The translations under genes were made by a program, and so were the position numbers. Positions 1-8,109 of a stretch of DNA of 11,000 nucleotides are shown piece after piece. Below the pieces are notes generated by a model that was given only the letters and a program-made list of their open reading frames with translations, was not told the DNA's origin and made no database searches. The stretch comes from Cristatella mucedo (Eukaryota > Bryozoa > Phylactolaemata > Cristatellidae): assembly GCA_009760855.2 (NCBI GenBank), contig WPIO01000055.1:1354001-1365000 (forward strand), written 5' to 3'. Position 1 is the first letter of the stretch. Each line of letters begins with the position of its first letter.

Positions 1-697
1 TCGAATTCAATCAAAGGACGCCAAAATAGGGTGCTTGCTGTTAGCCACAATTCGGTGGTCTCGGCATTTCGCTTTGGGCTAATTTAGATAAATCCAGAGA
101 CTAGGAAACGGAACCCTGTTGACTACTTCTCAGCATTGCAGTCATATCGTGCGACGTAACTCTAATGTTCGGAACTAAAGCATCAAGCAATTACAGCCAT
201 TAGGGAACGAAAAACGGAACAATAACTTAATCGGCAACCAGAACAGCACCAATGGAAGCTAATATCAAGATAAGAACCCAGTAGCAGCCAGTCAATCTTC
301 ATGCACATGAAAGAGCAGCTGTGGCATACTCAAGGTCAAGCCCATACAGCAGCTGTTAAGCAATCTGACTAATCCTAAATCACGCCTTCACTTATACACC
401 TGCATTATGGAAACTGAGGCTTGAGAGGTAAGGTCTGTGATTGGGCTGATTTCAGTGTCGTGAGACGGTCAGTTGCTTAGTCATGCTTTGGGACAAACCA
501 GCATGTCCTCTCGATAAAAATGCCTCCTTTTACGAGGCTGTACTCGACCGAACAGGCACCGCAATTATCATGCAAAATGTAAAGTGATGGCAGTAGGCTC
601 GGGCATCCTTCGAGCTAAAGAGCAACAGCTGTAAGAAGATCACCGAGCAGAATGAGATGAGGCAAAAAGAAGCACCGCAGACACAGCAGACCGCCAG

Positions 698-717
698 GCA
701 CGGCCCGTTGCACGGCC
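698..717. repeat. Short direct repeat GCACGGCC x2
   Basis: GCACGGCC occurs at 698-705 and again at 710-717, separated by CGTT, directly upstream of the perfect hairpin at 720-750. Seen directly; it may be a local duplication related to how the hairpin arose. Confidence 0.7.
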
Positions 718-719
718 TG

Positions 720-750
720 CGAAAGCTCTCCTGCGTCAGGAGAGCTTTCG
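720..750. repeat. Perfect 14-bp inverted repeat (hairpin)
   Basis: CGAAAGCTCTCCTG at 720-733 is followed by the three bases CGT and then its exact reverse complement CAGGAGAGCTTTCG at 737-750. I checked all 14 pairs and found no mismatch or bulge. It has no T-run, so it is not a Pol III or bacterial-type terminator, and it does not match the histone mRNA stem-loop. It is too short for an ordinary microRNA precursor. It may be the core of a small foldback element or a replication-slippage product. Function unknown. Confidence 0.9.
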
Positions 751-1243
751 ACTTAAAGATCACTCCAAACAGATTCTTTCATGCTACAGCTGCAGACTAA
801 AGGAGTTCCGAAAAGTCGTGTATGCAGAGGACATTGTAACTCAGAGCCCCGATACGCTGCTCACTATAATAAGCCGTTCTGGCTCCACTACTTCCACGAT
901 GCTTACTTTTTTGGCTGCCCTCGTGGCCCAGCTATTTTTTGAGGTGATATCTTTTGATGATACTGGAGCAGCATAGGCTGCCAAGGCTTAAAGAACGCTC
1001 TAGATAATTCTTCGTCTTAGCTATTGCTTTCACTCGGCTTAATAGACTCAATGAAGGATACGCCTTACAATTGATTTCGAGCACTAGTGAGCTTCAAATG
1101 ATTAACCAATTTATTGATCTATTTGGACTGTCGTACTTCAAAAGACTGATTAATGATAAAACCATCCAACCTCAACGTTTACGTACCATTTGAAAATACT
1201 CATTGATTTACAATAAGGTTACGGCTCTCTATTTAAAATTAGC

Positions 1244-1263
1244 TAATAATTAGTAATAATTAG
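1244..1263. repeat. Tandem 10-mer TAATAATTAG x2
   Basis: Two exact adjacent copies of TAATAATTAG lie at 1244-1253 and 1254-1263 in an AT-rich stretch. ATTA cores of this type resemble homeodomain binding sites, but such sites are common by chance in AT-rich DNA. Confidence 0.7.
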
Positions 1264-1632
1264 TTTTCGAAAGCTCCCCTTCTCTGCAAGAGTATGTCAG
1301 CACGCACAAGCCGGCTGAAAGAGTGCTGCTCGGTAGAGTGGGCAAACTTGCTGAAACTGGCTGACTCGAGTCGGGTCGGGGTCATCGGGCCACGGTTTGG
1401 CCAATCCCCTCAACCCAATAAGATGTTGCTCCTTGGGCACATGAATCGGGCCATGATTCAGGCGAGCGTGTGAAATTACCTAGTGCACCAAAATGCCGGC
1501 TGGCAAGGGGGCCCATTCCCACAGAGATTGCCTCAGGCTGAGCATGCTGTAAACTGTGGACTATGACACAGCTAGGGACTGGAGCAGGAACACATGGCAG
1601 CACCACAGGACAGCACTCCATCACACATCCAC

Positions 1633-2938
1633 TACCGCCCAGTCTCCTTCTCCCATTCCTATCAAAGACACTGGAACGGGTCGTGGCGGACCAGCTGAAC
1701 TCATATATCGAAACCTCACACCTTGCTAGTTAGTTTCAGTCTGGCTTTAGAGCTAATCACTCCACTGAGTCAGCATTGCTTAGGGTATACAACGACCTAC
1801 TCAGGAATGCAGGCATAGGTAGAATGTCTGTGCTTGTTTCGTTCGATCTTTGGGCAGCTTTTGATGCCATCGATCACAAAGTTCTTGTAGAGCACCTCTC
1901 ATCTCGCCTAGACACCACTGGCACTGCTCAGCAATGGTTCAGGTCCTATCTCAGTGGCACACTCCAGAGTATTGACGTGAATGGACAAAGATCATCTGAG
2001 GTACCTCTGAAATATGGCATACCTCAGTGCTCTGTGCTAGGTCCGGATCTTTTCACGGTTTATACTCCCCCTCTTGCTGATGTGATTGCCAAGCACAATC
2101 TAGGCTTTCACTTCTATGCGGATGACACTCAGTTGTACCTTTGCTTTGATCCCTCCCAGCCTTCGAGCACCTCAAATTCTCTAAACTCACTTGCTGTATG
2201 CATTGATGACATCCGCACATGGACGGCAGCAAATTTTCTAAAACTAAACGATGACAAAACCAACTTACTAGTTATGGGCAAACCCAGTGTGATTCAGAGA
2301 TTGGAAAGGCTGAAACTCAAAATTGGCTCTGCCAGCATATCTCCTGTTGAATCGGCTCGAAATCTAGGTGTTATATTCCAAAGCGACCCCTCGTTAGACG
2401 ACCATATCAGCTCCGCAGTCAAATCTGCCTATTTTCAGCCTCATAAGATTGCTAAAATTCGGGCTTGTTTAGATAAGGATACCACGTCTAAGTTGGTCCA
2501 TGCATTCGTGACATCCCGTCTCGACTTCTGCAACTCACTGCTCGCTGGCCTACCGGCATGTGCGATCAGGCGATTGCAGCTGGTGCAAAACTCGGCAGCT
2601 AGGCTTATCTGTCGTGAGCGTCGCAGTTGCCACATTACTCCACTTCTCGCCGACCTGCACTGGCTACCAGTCAAGCAACGGATTGACTTCAAGGTTTTGT
2701 CACTCACTTTTAGGTCCCTTCATTCTTTGGCTCCAGCCTATCTTTCAGATATACTCCCCATCAGGCCAACCATCGTACCACCTGCTTTCGGAATCCAACA
2801 GTCTAGAAATACCTCGTACAAACCTCAAATCCTTTGGAGACCGTGCATTTAGTTCATATGCTCCCACAGTCTGGAACTTCCTCCCGACCTGCGTCAGAAC
2901 ATCCCCTGGTCTGTCCACATTTAAAAAGAATTAAAAAC
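1633..2938 (+). pseudogene. L2 reverse transcriptase and C-terminal region, broken (copy A)
   Basis: In an active element this protein copies element RNA into DNA at a nicked target. The main open stretch runs to 2852 and contains, in order, QSGFRANHSTESALL, an FDLWAAFDAIDH motif, WFRSYLSG, YGIPQCSVLGP, the catalytic YADDTQLY, LKLNDDKTNLLVMG, and the C-terminal blocks SKLVHAFVTSRLDFCNSL and LHWLPVKQRIDFKVL. Lesions are a one-base deletion near 1644-1648 (YRPVS and LLPFLSK lie in different frames), a TAG stop at 1731-1733, and a frameshift near 2757-2765, after which NSLEIPRTNLKSFGDRAF and WNFLP continue in another frame to 2934. Conserved serine (FDLSAAFD) and glycine (PQGSVLGP) are replaced by tryptophan and cysteine. 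There is no ATG at the start of the open stretch; it simply begins in mid-domain. Certainly a non-functional relic. Confidence 0.9.
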
Positions 2939-3214
2939 ACACCTATTTAGGACAGCATTTAGTGGGTCCCTGTGATTCGTCCTTGATGTGCTTATGCTTG
3001 CTGACACTGTGCATGCTGCCACTAACCACATTTGCATGCTGACCCTGTGCATGTCACCCCTAACCATGTTATTCATTTTGTTTGTTTATCAAGCATGATT
3101 TTACTCACCATTCAGTTGCATTTCCCTTTGCAGCAAATGTAAAGCACCTAGAGAGAGATTAAGTTCTCTGTGGGCGCTTTATCAAGTGCATTATTATTAT
3201 TATAATTATTATTA
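2939..3214 (+). repeat. 3' UTR and ATT-type tail of copy A
   Basis: After the coding remnant the element has a roughly 250-base UTR ending in a conserved block (TGTAAAGC, then AGAGAGATTAAGTTCTCT, then GGGCGCTTT) and the (ATT)n-like tail at 3190-3214, interrupted once by TATAATT. The block contains a small foldback (AGAGA...TTAAGTTCTCT) and probably serves as the RT recognition hairpin, as the 3' UTR does in related elements. Nearly the same sequence recurs at 6927-7127 and, inverted, at 7842-8109. Confidence 0.88.
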
Positions 3215-3408
3215 CATGTGAGGGAGGAGCCAATATCGCTCGATGGCTATGATGGGTCCATTGGGTCCACGAAAATGCAGCAGATACTTAAATCGAAGGC
3301 TAAATGGCTGATGCTCTAATCAACCAATTATTTCAGAGGATTGGATGGCGCACAACCTCACCAAGAAGGCATAGCACTTTTAACAGACACCGAAATCCAG
3401 TGCTCTCT
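3215..3408. other. Spacer between copy A and microsatellite, nothing recognised
   Basis: About 190 bases between the end of L2 copy A and the AT microsatellite. I see no motif, RNA or coding signal. It could contain a target-site duplication for copy A, but none is evident because the 5' end of that copy is not sharply defined. Confidence 0.5.
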
Positions 3409-3411
3409 CTC

Positions 3412-3509
<98 letters not shown>

Positions 3510-3524
3510 CATATATATTCAGAG
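3409..3524. repeat. (AT)n microsatellite with self-complementary borders
   Basis: An essentially perfect AT dinucleotide tract runs from 3415 to 3505, is interrupted by ACATAC, and resumes to 3519. The tract is bounded by CTCTGAATAT (3409-3418) and its exact reverse complement ATATTCAGAG (3515-3524), so the whole stretch can fold on itself as one long hairpin or cruciform. Open frames crossing it encode only Ile-Tyr repeats and are not genes. Confidence 0.97.
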
Positions 3525-3828
<304 letters not shown>

Positions 3829-4380
3829 TCCAGGCGATGGTACTTGGAGGACACGTTTAACAAGCCTGTCAGTCCTAACTGCTTCGACAGCAGCAGCAAA
3901 AATATCCCTGGCCATCGCCCCTGCAGCCACTAAAACGAGGACGGAGTCAAACTGATGTAAAATAAGAAATAAATGGCAGGTCCAGCACACTACAAATTGC
4001 AACGACACACATCAGCTTGATGGACTATCTTCCAGGACAGAACCTGACAGACTTCACCTGGTCACGAACTGTTCTCATTGTACACGGCTCATTGCTACAG
4101 GATGCCAATCTGGAGCCATGCAATTAGTTGTGTAGCTGCTAACTCCGTCGATCCGGGTCCAAACCCTGTAAATGTACACGATTTCTTCGATGATTACGAG
4201 TTGTGCCCACCTGGAGAGGCTACTATGAGGCTGTTGCTTTGACGACTGTTAGTAACCTTCCTAATATGGTTCGTAACTATCGTCATTTTGCTATCATTGT
4301 CTGAAGGCATTCTGTATTGCTGATACTGTTGCCAGATCCGTGAATTGGGGTATTTCCAAAAAAAGAAGACCTGCTTGTAG
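3829..4380. other. Spacer, possible 5' remains of copy B
   Basis: No gene is recognised. The last 250 bases or so may be the eroded N-terminal end of the L2 element that becomes recognisable downstream. A short open stretch at 4141-4236 includes the residues DPGPNP (4150-4167), near where many L2/CR1 proteins carry an NPGP-type motif, but the match is too weak to annotate as coding. Confidence 0.4.
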
Positions 4381-4529
4381 CTGGTGCAGTGACCATAGGG
4401 CCCCATTCGCTTGGTATTCAAAGCATTGCCTCGAGCCGCCGTGCACGATCTCCCTCAAGTGCTGCTGTGAATCAAACTAACTTAGCAGTCATCAGGCCTG
4501 CTATCATCCCGCAGGCCCATCCTAACTCT

Positions 4530-4800
4530 TTTCTTGGGAATTCTTGCTCAATGTGCAATAAACCCCTAACAATGCAAGACGTGATTAGTGACCATTAGAA
4601 TGGGAGTCGTTAGAACTTCGACCTGTTTGCTTTAACCGAGATCTGGCTCTAATCGACTTACCACGTGACAGTAACCGAAGCCACCCCCACAGGCTTCACC
4701 TTACTCCAGACCCCTTGAACAATCAAAACTTGTATGAGTTGCCATCGTCGCAAGTTCCACCTTCAATTTCAAACTGTTTGGTCTGCTCGAAGCAGTCTAT
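4530..4800 (+). pseudogene. L2 endonuclease domain remnant (copy B)
   Basis: The apurinic-type endonuclease domain of such elements nicks the target DNA. Here only eroded pieces remain: NSCSMCNKPLTMQDVISDH (about 4541-4597) fits the N-terminal block that in relatives reads N-RS-RNK...I---ISDH. It is followed by a stop, then FDLFALTEIWL (about 4618-4650), which matches the family's D-LALTETWL catalytic block including the glutamate. Next come TPTGFTLLQTP and GVAIVASSTFNFKLF in changed frames. The distance from here to the linker is much shorter than the usual domain, so the C-terminal half of the endonuclease appears deleted near 4800-4830. The open frame at 4389 opens with GTG and is not a genuine start. 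Confidence 0.75.
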
Positions 4801-4849
4801 TGACTGATTGTCCATCGACAGGCATATAAAGACTGCTGCAGATCATGCC

Positions 4850-5215
4850 AGTCGATCCTAGCACAGGTAGAGTCTAGCTTCTATAAAATACATTGTTGAG
4901 TCACAGACGCACAATCCAAAATTACTGGTGTCTACCATCAACCATCTCTTTAATCGCTCCCAGGTTAGCTCTCCTTATCTAGTGATCCTTGAGGTGTGAT
5001 CCTCTCCCTTCTCGAGCATCTTTGTCAGCAAGATTAACAAGATTAGAGAGTCAATGTCCCAAAGGTGACACAGTATCACCTCTGGACTCCCATTCCTCAA
5101 TAGCGACCCACGGGACTGTTCTCCCTCAACTCTGTGCAGCTTCCTCAGTGTTTACATTCAAGGAGGCCACGAGTGACACCTTATCCTGAAATTCATCTCC
5201 AAGTCAAAGAAGACT
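4850..5215 (+). pseudogene. L2 endonuclease-RT linker remnant (copy B)
   Basis: The stretch reads SSFYKKYIVESQTHNPKLL, then STINHLFNRSQVSSPYL (about 4870-4980), and further on SIFVSKINKIRESM (about 5019-5060). These match the region between endonuclease and RT in L2 proteins, where a helix-rich segment is followed by an F---KI--IR motif. Frames change between the pieces and stops are frequent. The plus-strand open frame 4989-5189 runs out of phase with the family motif and is not a gene. Confidence 0.7.
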
Positions 5216-5612
5216 ACCAGCCCTTTAGACCCTATTCCCATTGTCTTACGTCAGCAATACCTATACCTGTTGCTGGCATGCAGGACTAACATAATAAATA
5301 TGTCATTAACCTCAAATCATGTCCCTGCACCTTTCAAAAAGGCTGCCGTTAGGGCCAGTAATTAGGAAGCCCACCAATAGAAAATGGGCAGCTTCCACCC
5401 AATCTCCCTTCTATCGCTCCTATCGAAGACATTGGAACGTGTTCCGGTAGACCAGCTTAACTCTTATATTGAAACTTCAAACCCAGCACGTAAGTTCAAG
5501 TATAATTTAGAGCTAATCACTGTAATGATTCAGTACTGCTTCAGGTGTATAACGACCTAATCAGGAACGCAGACTTAGGTAAAGTCTCACTGCTTGCTAA
5601 TCTTGATCGTTA
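5216..5612 (+). pseudogene. L2 reverse transcriptase N-terminal part (copy B)
   Basis: From 5216 the frame reads TSPLDPIPIVL, then NIINMSLTSNHVPAPFKKA, a stop at 5363-5365, and HPISLLSLLSKTLERV followed by DQLNSYIETS. These are the first conserved RT blocks of L2 elements. A one-base loss near 5500-5505 shifts the frame; the continuation then reads SVLLQVYNDLIRNADLGKVSL and NLD before ending. Alignment to copy A at 1645-1848 is direct. The catalytic segments that should follow are absent. Confidence 0.8.
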
Positions 5613-5616
5613 ACAG

Positions 5617-6150
5617 GGATATTACATCCAAATTGGTCCATGCATTTGTGACATCCCGTCTAGACTTCTCTAATTCACTGCTTGCTGGTATACCGGACTG
5701 TGCAATCAGGTGCATACATTTAGTGCCAAACTCTGCAGCTGGGCTTGTCTGCCACGAGCATCTCAGTTACCACATCACATCACTTCTCTTCAACCTGCAC
5801 TGGCTCCCAATCAAGCAACCACAGCGACTTTAAGGTTCCATCACTACCTTTTAGGTCCCTCCATTCTTTGGCTCCAGCCTACCTATAAGATCTACTTCCA
5901 CACCAGGCTAAGCATCGTACCACCCGCTTTTCGGAATCTAACTGTTTACCCATACCTCGTGCAAATCTGAAGTCCTTTGGAGACCGTGCCTATAATTCGT
6001 ATGCTCCTAAAGCCTACATCTTGTACAAATCTCAAAAATCCTTTAGAGACCGTGCCTTTAGTTCTTCTATGCACAAAGCCTGGTACACACTCCTGATAGA
6101 CGTCAGGACATCCCCTAACTTGAAATTTAAAAAGAAACTTAAAACAAACC
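5617..6150 (+). pseudogene. L2 C-terminal region remnant (copy B)
   Basis: Starts directly after the internal deletion, with DITSKLVHAFVTSRLDFSNS aligning to copy A from 2477. It continues with SAAGLVCHEHLSYHITSLL and LHWLPIKQ, then in another frame FHHYLLGPSILWLQPTYKIY. A short duplication follows: the TNLKSFGDRAF block occurs twice, at about 5958-5992 and 6025-6060. The end reads TSPNLKFKKKLKTNLF (about 6111-6156), matching the copy A terminus. Several frame changes make it non-coding today. Confidence 0.8.
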
Positions 6151-6348
6151 TGTTTACTATAGCATTTAGTGGATTTTTGTGATTCGTCCTTCGTGTGCAC
6201 ACTCGTGCTTAAACACTGTGCCTGCTGCTTGCTGATGTTACTATCGATCATTTGGAAATGCTTTCTATACAACATCTGTAAAGTGCCGAATAAGAGGTTC
6301 ATTTCTCTGAGGGTGCTATACGAATGTATTATTATTATTATTATTATT
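6151..6348 (+). repeat. 3' UTR and (ATT)n tail of copy B
   Basis: Begins like copy A (GCATTTAGTGG, GTGATTCGTCCTT) but lacks the middle part shared by A, C and D. It ends with TGTAAAGTGCC, TTCTCTGAGGGTGCTATACGAATG and a clean (ATT)n tail at 6327-6348. The GGGTGCTATA form of the tail is closer to the SINE at 7215-7453 than to copy A. Confidence 0.8.
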
Positions 6349-6926
6349 GCATGAATTCTCACCGGAAAAACCAGGAAGGGGCTATGTAAGAGTCATTCTG
6401 GATGTGTATCTTACAAGTCTTGCGAATCTCTTCCGGGGGGCCCCCGGGCTGCATTTAGCTACATCCCCAGCGCTCGGACTTTGTTGTTTAAGAAGTGGAA
6501 GTTGGGTGGAGAATATCGTCGAACAACGTAGAACAGCCACTCAGTCTCACTCTGATCTATGAAACCTATCCTGCTCCTTCATCGCTAGCTGACCACTACA
6601 GCAGCATCACACGCCATCGGGTCCTCTCCATAGCAATTAAATTGGTCTGCATACAGGTTTCTTAGACATGCTTGTCCTCTGTGAGTCCTAGACTGTGGAA
6701 ATCACTTCCGTAATGTTCATGCCAAAATGGGAATTCCCTTGAACAATGACGATGCTACCGTTCTAGGTTGCCTCCTGACCCATGCCGACTCGGGCAGATC
6801 CATTGCAACTGTCATTCAATACTGCTCCTCGACCTCTTAGTCCATCGACTGTCCCCTCATGCTTTGCTAAAGCTTGTCACTTTTTACTGCTGTCTGGTAG
6901 GAGTAAAATTTACCAGTGGCCCTAAG
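6349..6926. other. Spacer, no gene recognised
   Basis: Between the tail of copy B and the fragment C. Frames are short, and the longest (6347-6562) opens with TTG and runs out of the ATT tail. The only local oddity is a G6C5 block inside CCGGGGGGCCCCCGGG at 6433-6448, a short near-palindrome. It may be a decayed repeat or intergenic DNA. Confidence 0.5.
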
Positions 6927-7127
6927 TGCTGCCACTAACCACATTTGCATGCTGGCCTTGTGCATGTCACTCCTAACCATGTTATTCATTTTGTTTGTTT
7001 ATCAAGCATGATTTTACTCACCATTCAATTGCATTTCCCTTTGCAGCAAATGTAAAGCTGCGCCTAGAGAGAGATTAAGTTCTCTGAGGGCGCTTTGTCA
7101 AGTGCATTATTATTATTATTATTATTA
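6927..7127 (+). mobile_element. L2 3'-end fragment, copy C (UTR only)
   Basis: From TGCTGCCACTAACC at 6927 to the (ATT)n tail at 7106-7127 the sequence follows copy A from 3014 to 3190 with only a handful of differences by eye, for example a GTGC insertion at the TGTAAAGC block. It contains no coding part. This is either an extremely 5'-truncated insertion or a non-autonomous derivative of the copy A subfamily. Copy C is in the same orientation as A and inverted relative to D. Confidence 0.92.
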
Positions 7128-7214
7128 AGTGTCTTCTCCCGTGCTTTTGCATGCGGGTCTAAGCATGATGCCACTCATGTCGGTATTCCTTGGTTAATGC
7201 TTCTCTTGCAGTGA

Positions 7215-7453
7215 ACTACCTTCCTGATTTGGCCCAGTGGTCATGGTGCTCGTCTCGAAACAAGGTCAAGGTTAATTTATTTGCCCACCGAGTTCGTCAG
7301 CTTGAGTCCCGTGGCCTATGTGAAGCGCCTGAATAGAGCCTAAGGGGGCGCTATACAAATCTGAATTGTATTTATCGTCATGCGCCTGGATAAGGATTTG
7401 AATCTCGTAGGGCACTAAATACACGACTCATTATTATTATCATTATTATTATT
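7215..7453 (+). mobile_element. Probable tRNA-derived SINE with L2-like tail
   Basis: The head contains TGGCCCAGTGG at 7230-7240, a full match to the Pol III A-box of tRNA genes. AGCTTGAGTCCC at 7299-7310 resembles the B-box (9 of 12 bases of GGTTCGAGTCCC), with a TG replacing a likely CG. The tail reads GAAGCGCCTGAATAGAGCC, then GGGGGCGCTATACAAAT, the form seen at L2 3' ends, and the element closes near an ATT-type microsatellite at 7430-7453. Head plus borrowed LINE tail is the usual SINE plan. The 50 bases or so before the microsatellite are not explained, so the end is uncertain. Confidence 0.6.
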
Positions 7454-7841
7454 GCCTGCATATAGCATTTTTCTACAGTGGGAGCCCATGTTTTTGGAAG
7501 GGACTAAATCGAGCGAGGGGAGGATTTGGATTCTCTGAGTTAGGCATGCAATTTCCTTTTGGTTGGGCCCTCACATTTGAGGCTTTCATTTGCTTAGCTT
7601 CAGGCTCTCCACAAGCGTGGTACGCCCATTTTCCAACAGCCCTTTCAGCATACGGATTCGGATTTGGAGGATTCGGAGGATTTGGATTCTATGTCTGGAG
7701 CTGGCTAAGGGGCTTACAGGGGGAGTAAGTTGAGGAAGCACGCTCGGGAAGCATGCTTTGAGAGTTCAAGGCACACTAGACAGCTCCAGGTCTGAATCGG
7801 TCTCGAGGTCAACGTTTAGCCCCTTTTTGAAAAAAGTTCCC
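7454..7841. other. Spacer with GGATT-rich minisatellite
   Basis: No gene is recognised. A 60-codon frame with a true ATG (7546-7728) encodes a hydrophobic, Gly-Phe-rich peptide; its GFGFGGFGGFGF part comes from a short GGATTTGGA-like tandem repeat at about 7653-7690. The 16-mer GGAGGATTTGGATTCT occurs at 7519-7534 and again at 7675-7690. No known domain or signal is visible, so I do not call it a gene. Confidence 0.5.
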
Positions 7842-8109
7842 AATAATAATAATAATAATAATAATTCACTTGACAAAGCGCCCTTAGAGAACTTAATCTC
7901 TCTCTAGGCGCTTTACATTTGCTGTAAAGTGAAATGCAATTGAATGGTAAGTAAAATCATGCTTGAAAAACAAACAAAATGAATAGCATGGTTAGGGGCG
8001 ACATGCACAGGGTCAGCATGCAAATGTGGTTAGTGGCAGCATGCACAGTGTCAGCACGCATAAGCACATCAAGGACGAATCACAGGGACCCACTAAATGC
8101 TGTCCTAAA
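7842..8109 (-). mobile_element. L2 3'-end fragment, copy D (UTR only, inverted)
   Basis: Read on the minus strand, it begins at 8109 with TTTAGGACAGCATTTAGTGG and follows copy A from about 2948 to its tail, ending in (ATT)n (AAT on the plus strand, 7842-7865). Only scattered differences are visible by eye. It holds the full 3' UTR of the A subfamily but none of the coding region. The plus-strand open frame 7979-8167 is antisense to it and not a gene. Confidence 0.93.

Larger units (their letters stand above)
1..1620. other. Non-coding stretch, no gene recognised
   Basis: All frames are interrupted often. The longest minus-strand open stretches (530-763 and 1382-1624) have no recognisable motif, and the first opens at a GTG codon, which is not credible as an animal start. 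Base composition is mixed and moderately AT-rich around 1020-1265. The only structures I can support are the hairpin at 720-750, the GCACGGCC direct repeat at 698-717 and the TAATAATTAG tandem pair at 1244-1263. It could be intergenic DNA, intron or decayed repeat; the sequence alone does not decide. Confidence 0.6.
1625..3214 (+). mobile_element. L2-group non-LTR retrotransposon, copy A, 5'-truncated
   Basis: The copy carries the second half of an L2-type polyprotein: the end of the endonuclease-RT linker, the reverse transcriptase and the C-terminal region. A 3' UTR and an ATT-type tail (3190-3214) follow. The group is assigned from the RT signature YADDTQLY, the downstream block SRLDFCNSLLAGLP, then HWLPVKQRIDFK, and the microsatellite tail; these are typical of L2 elements and absent from L1 and RTE. 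No endonuclease is visible upstream, and recognisable element sequence starts near the YRPVS motif at 1633. Truncation at the 5' end is usual for target-primed reverse transcription. I found no convincing target-site duplication. Confidence 0.9.
4380..6348 (+). mobile_element. L2-group non-LTR retrotransposon, copy B, decayed
   Basis: A longer but older relative of copy A. In order it has endonuclease remnants (about 4530-4800), an endonuclease-RT linker (about 4850-5215), the start of RT (5216-5612), the C-terminal region (5617-6150), a 3' UTR and an (ATT)n tail (6327-6348). Every part carries stops and frameshifts. Compared with copy A about 620 bases covering the RT catalytic core are missing at about 5609-5616. 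Its 3' UTR differs from that of copies A, C and D, so it belongs to a different subfamily. The 5' boundary is uncertain; clear similarity starts near 4530 and the element may extend upstream. Confidence 0.85.

Noticed and set aside
530-763. Minus-strand 77-codon frame with a hydrophobic stretch
   Set aside because: It opens at GTG, has no signal or domain match, and overlaps the 720-750 hairpin.
2441-2707. Minus-strand 88-codon frame
   Set aside because: Antisense shadow of the L2 C-terminal region in copy A.
5946-6362. Minus-strand 138-codon frame
   Set aside because: Antisense to copy B; its N-terminal Ile run is the ATT tail read backwards, and internal similarity (GTVSKG repeats) comes from the duplicated block at about 5959-6057.
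7230-7310. A functional tRNA gene
   Set aside because: A- and B-box-like sequences are present, but no cloverleaf can be drawn with confidence, the B-box is degenerate and an L2-like tail follows; a SINE fits better.
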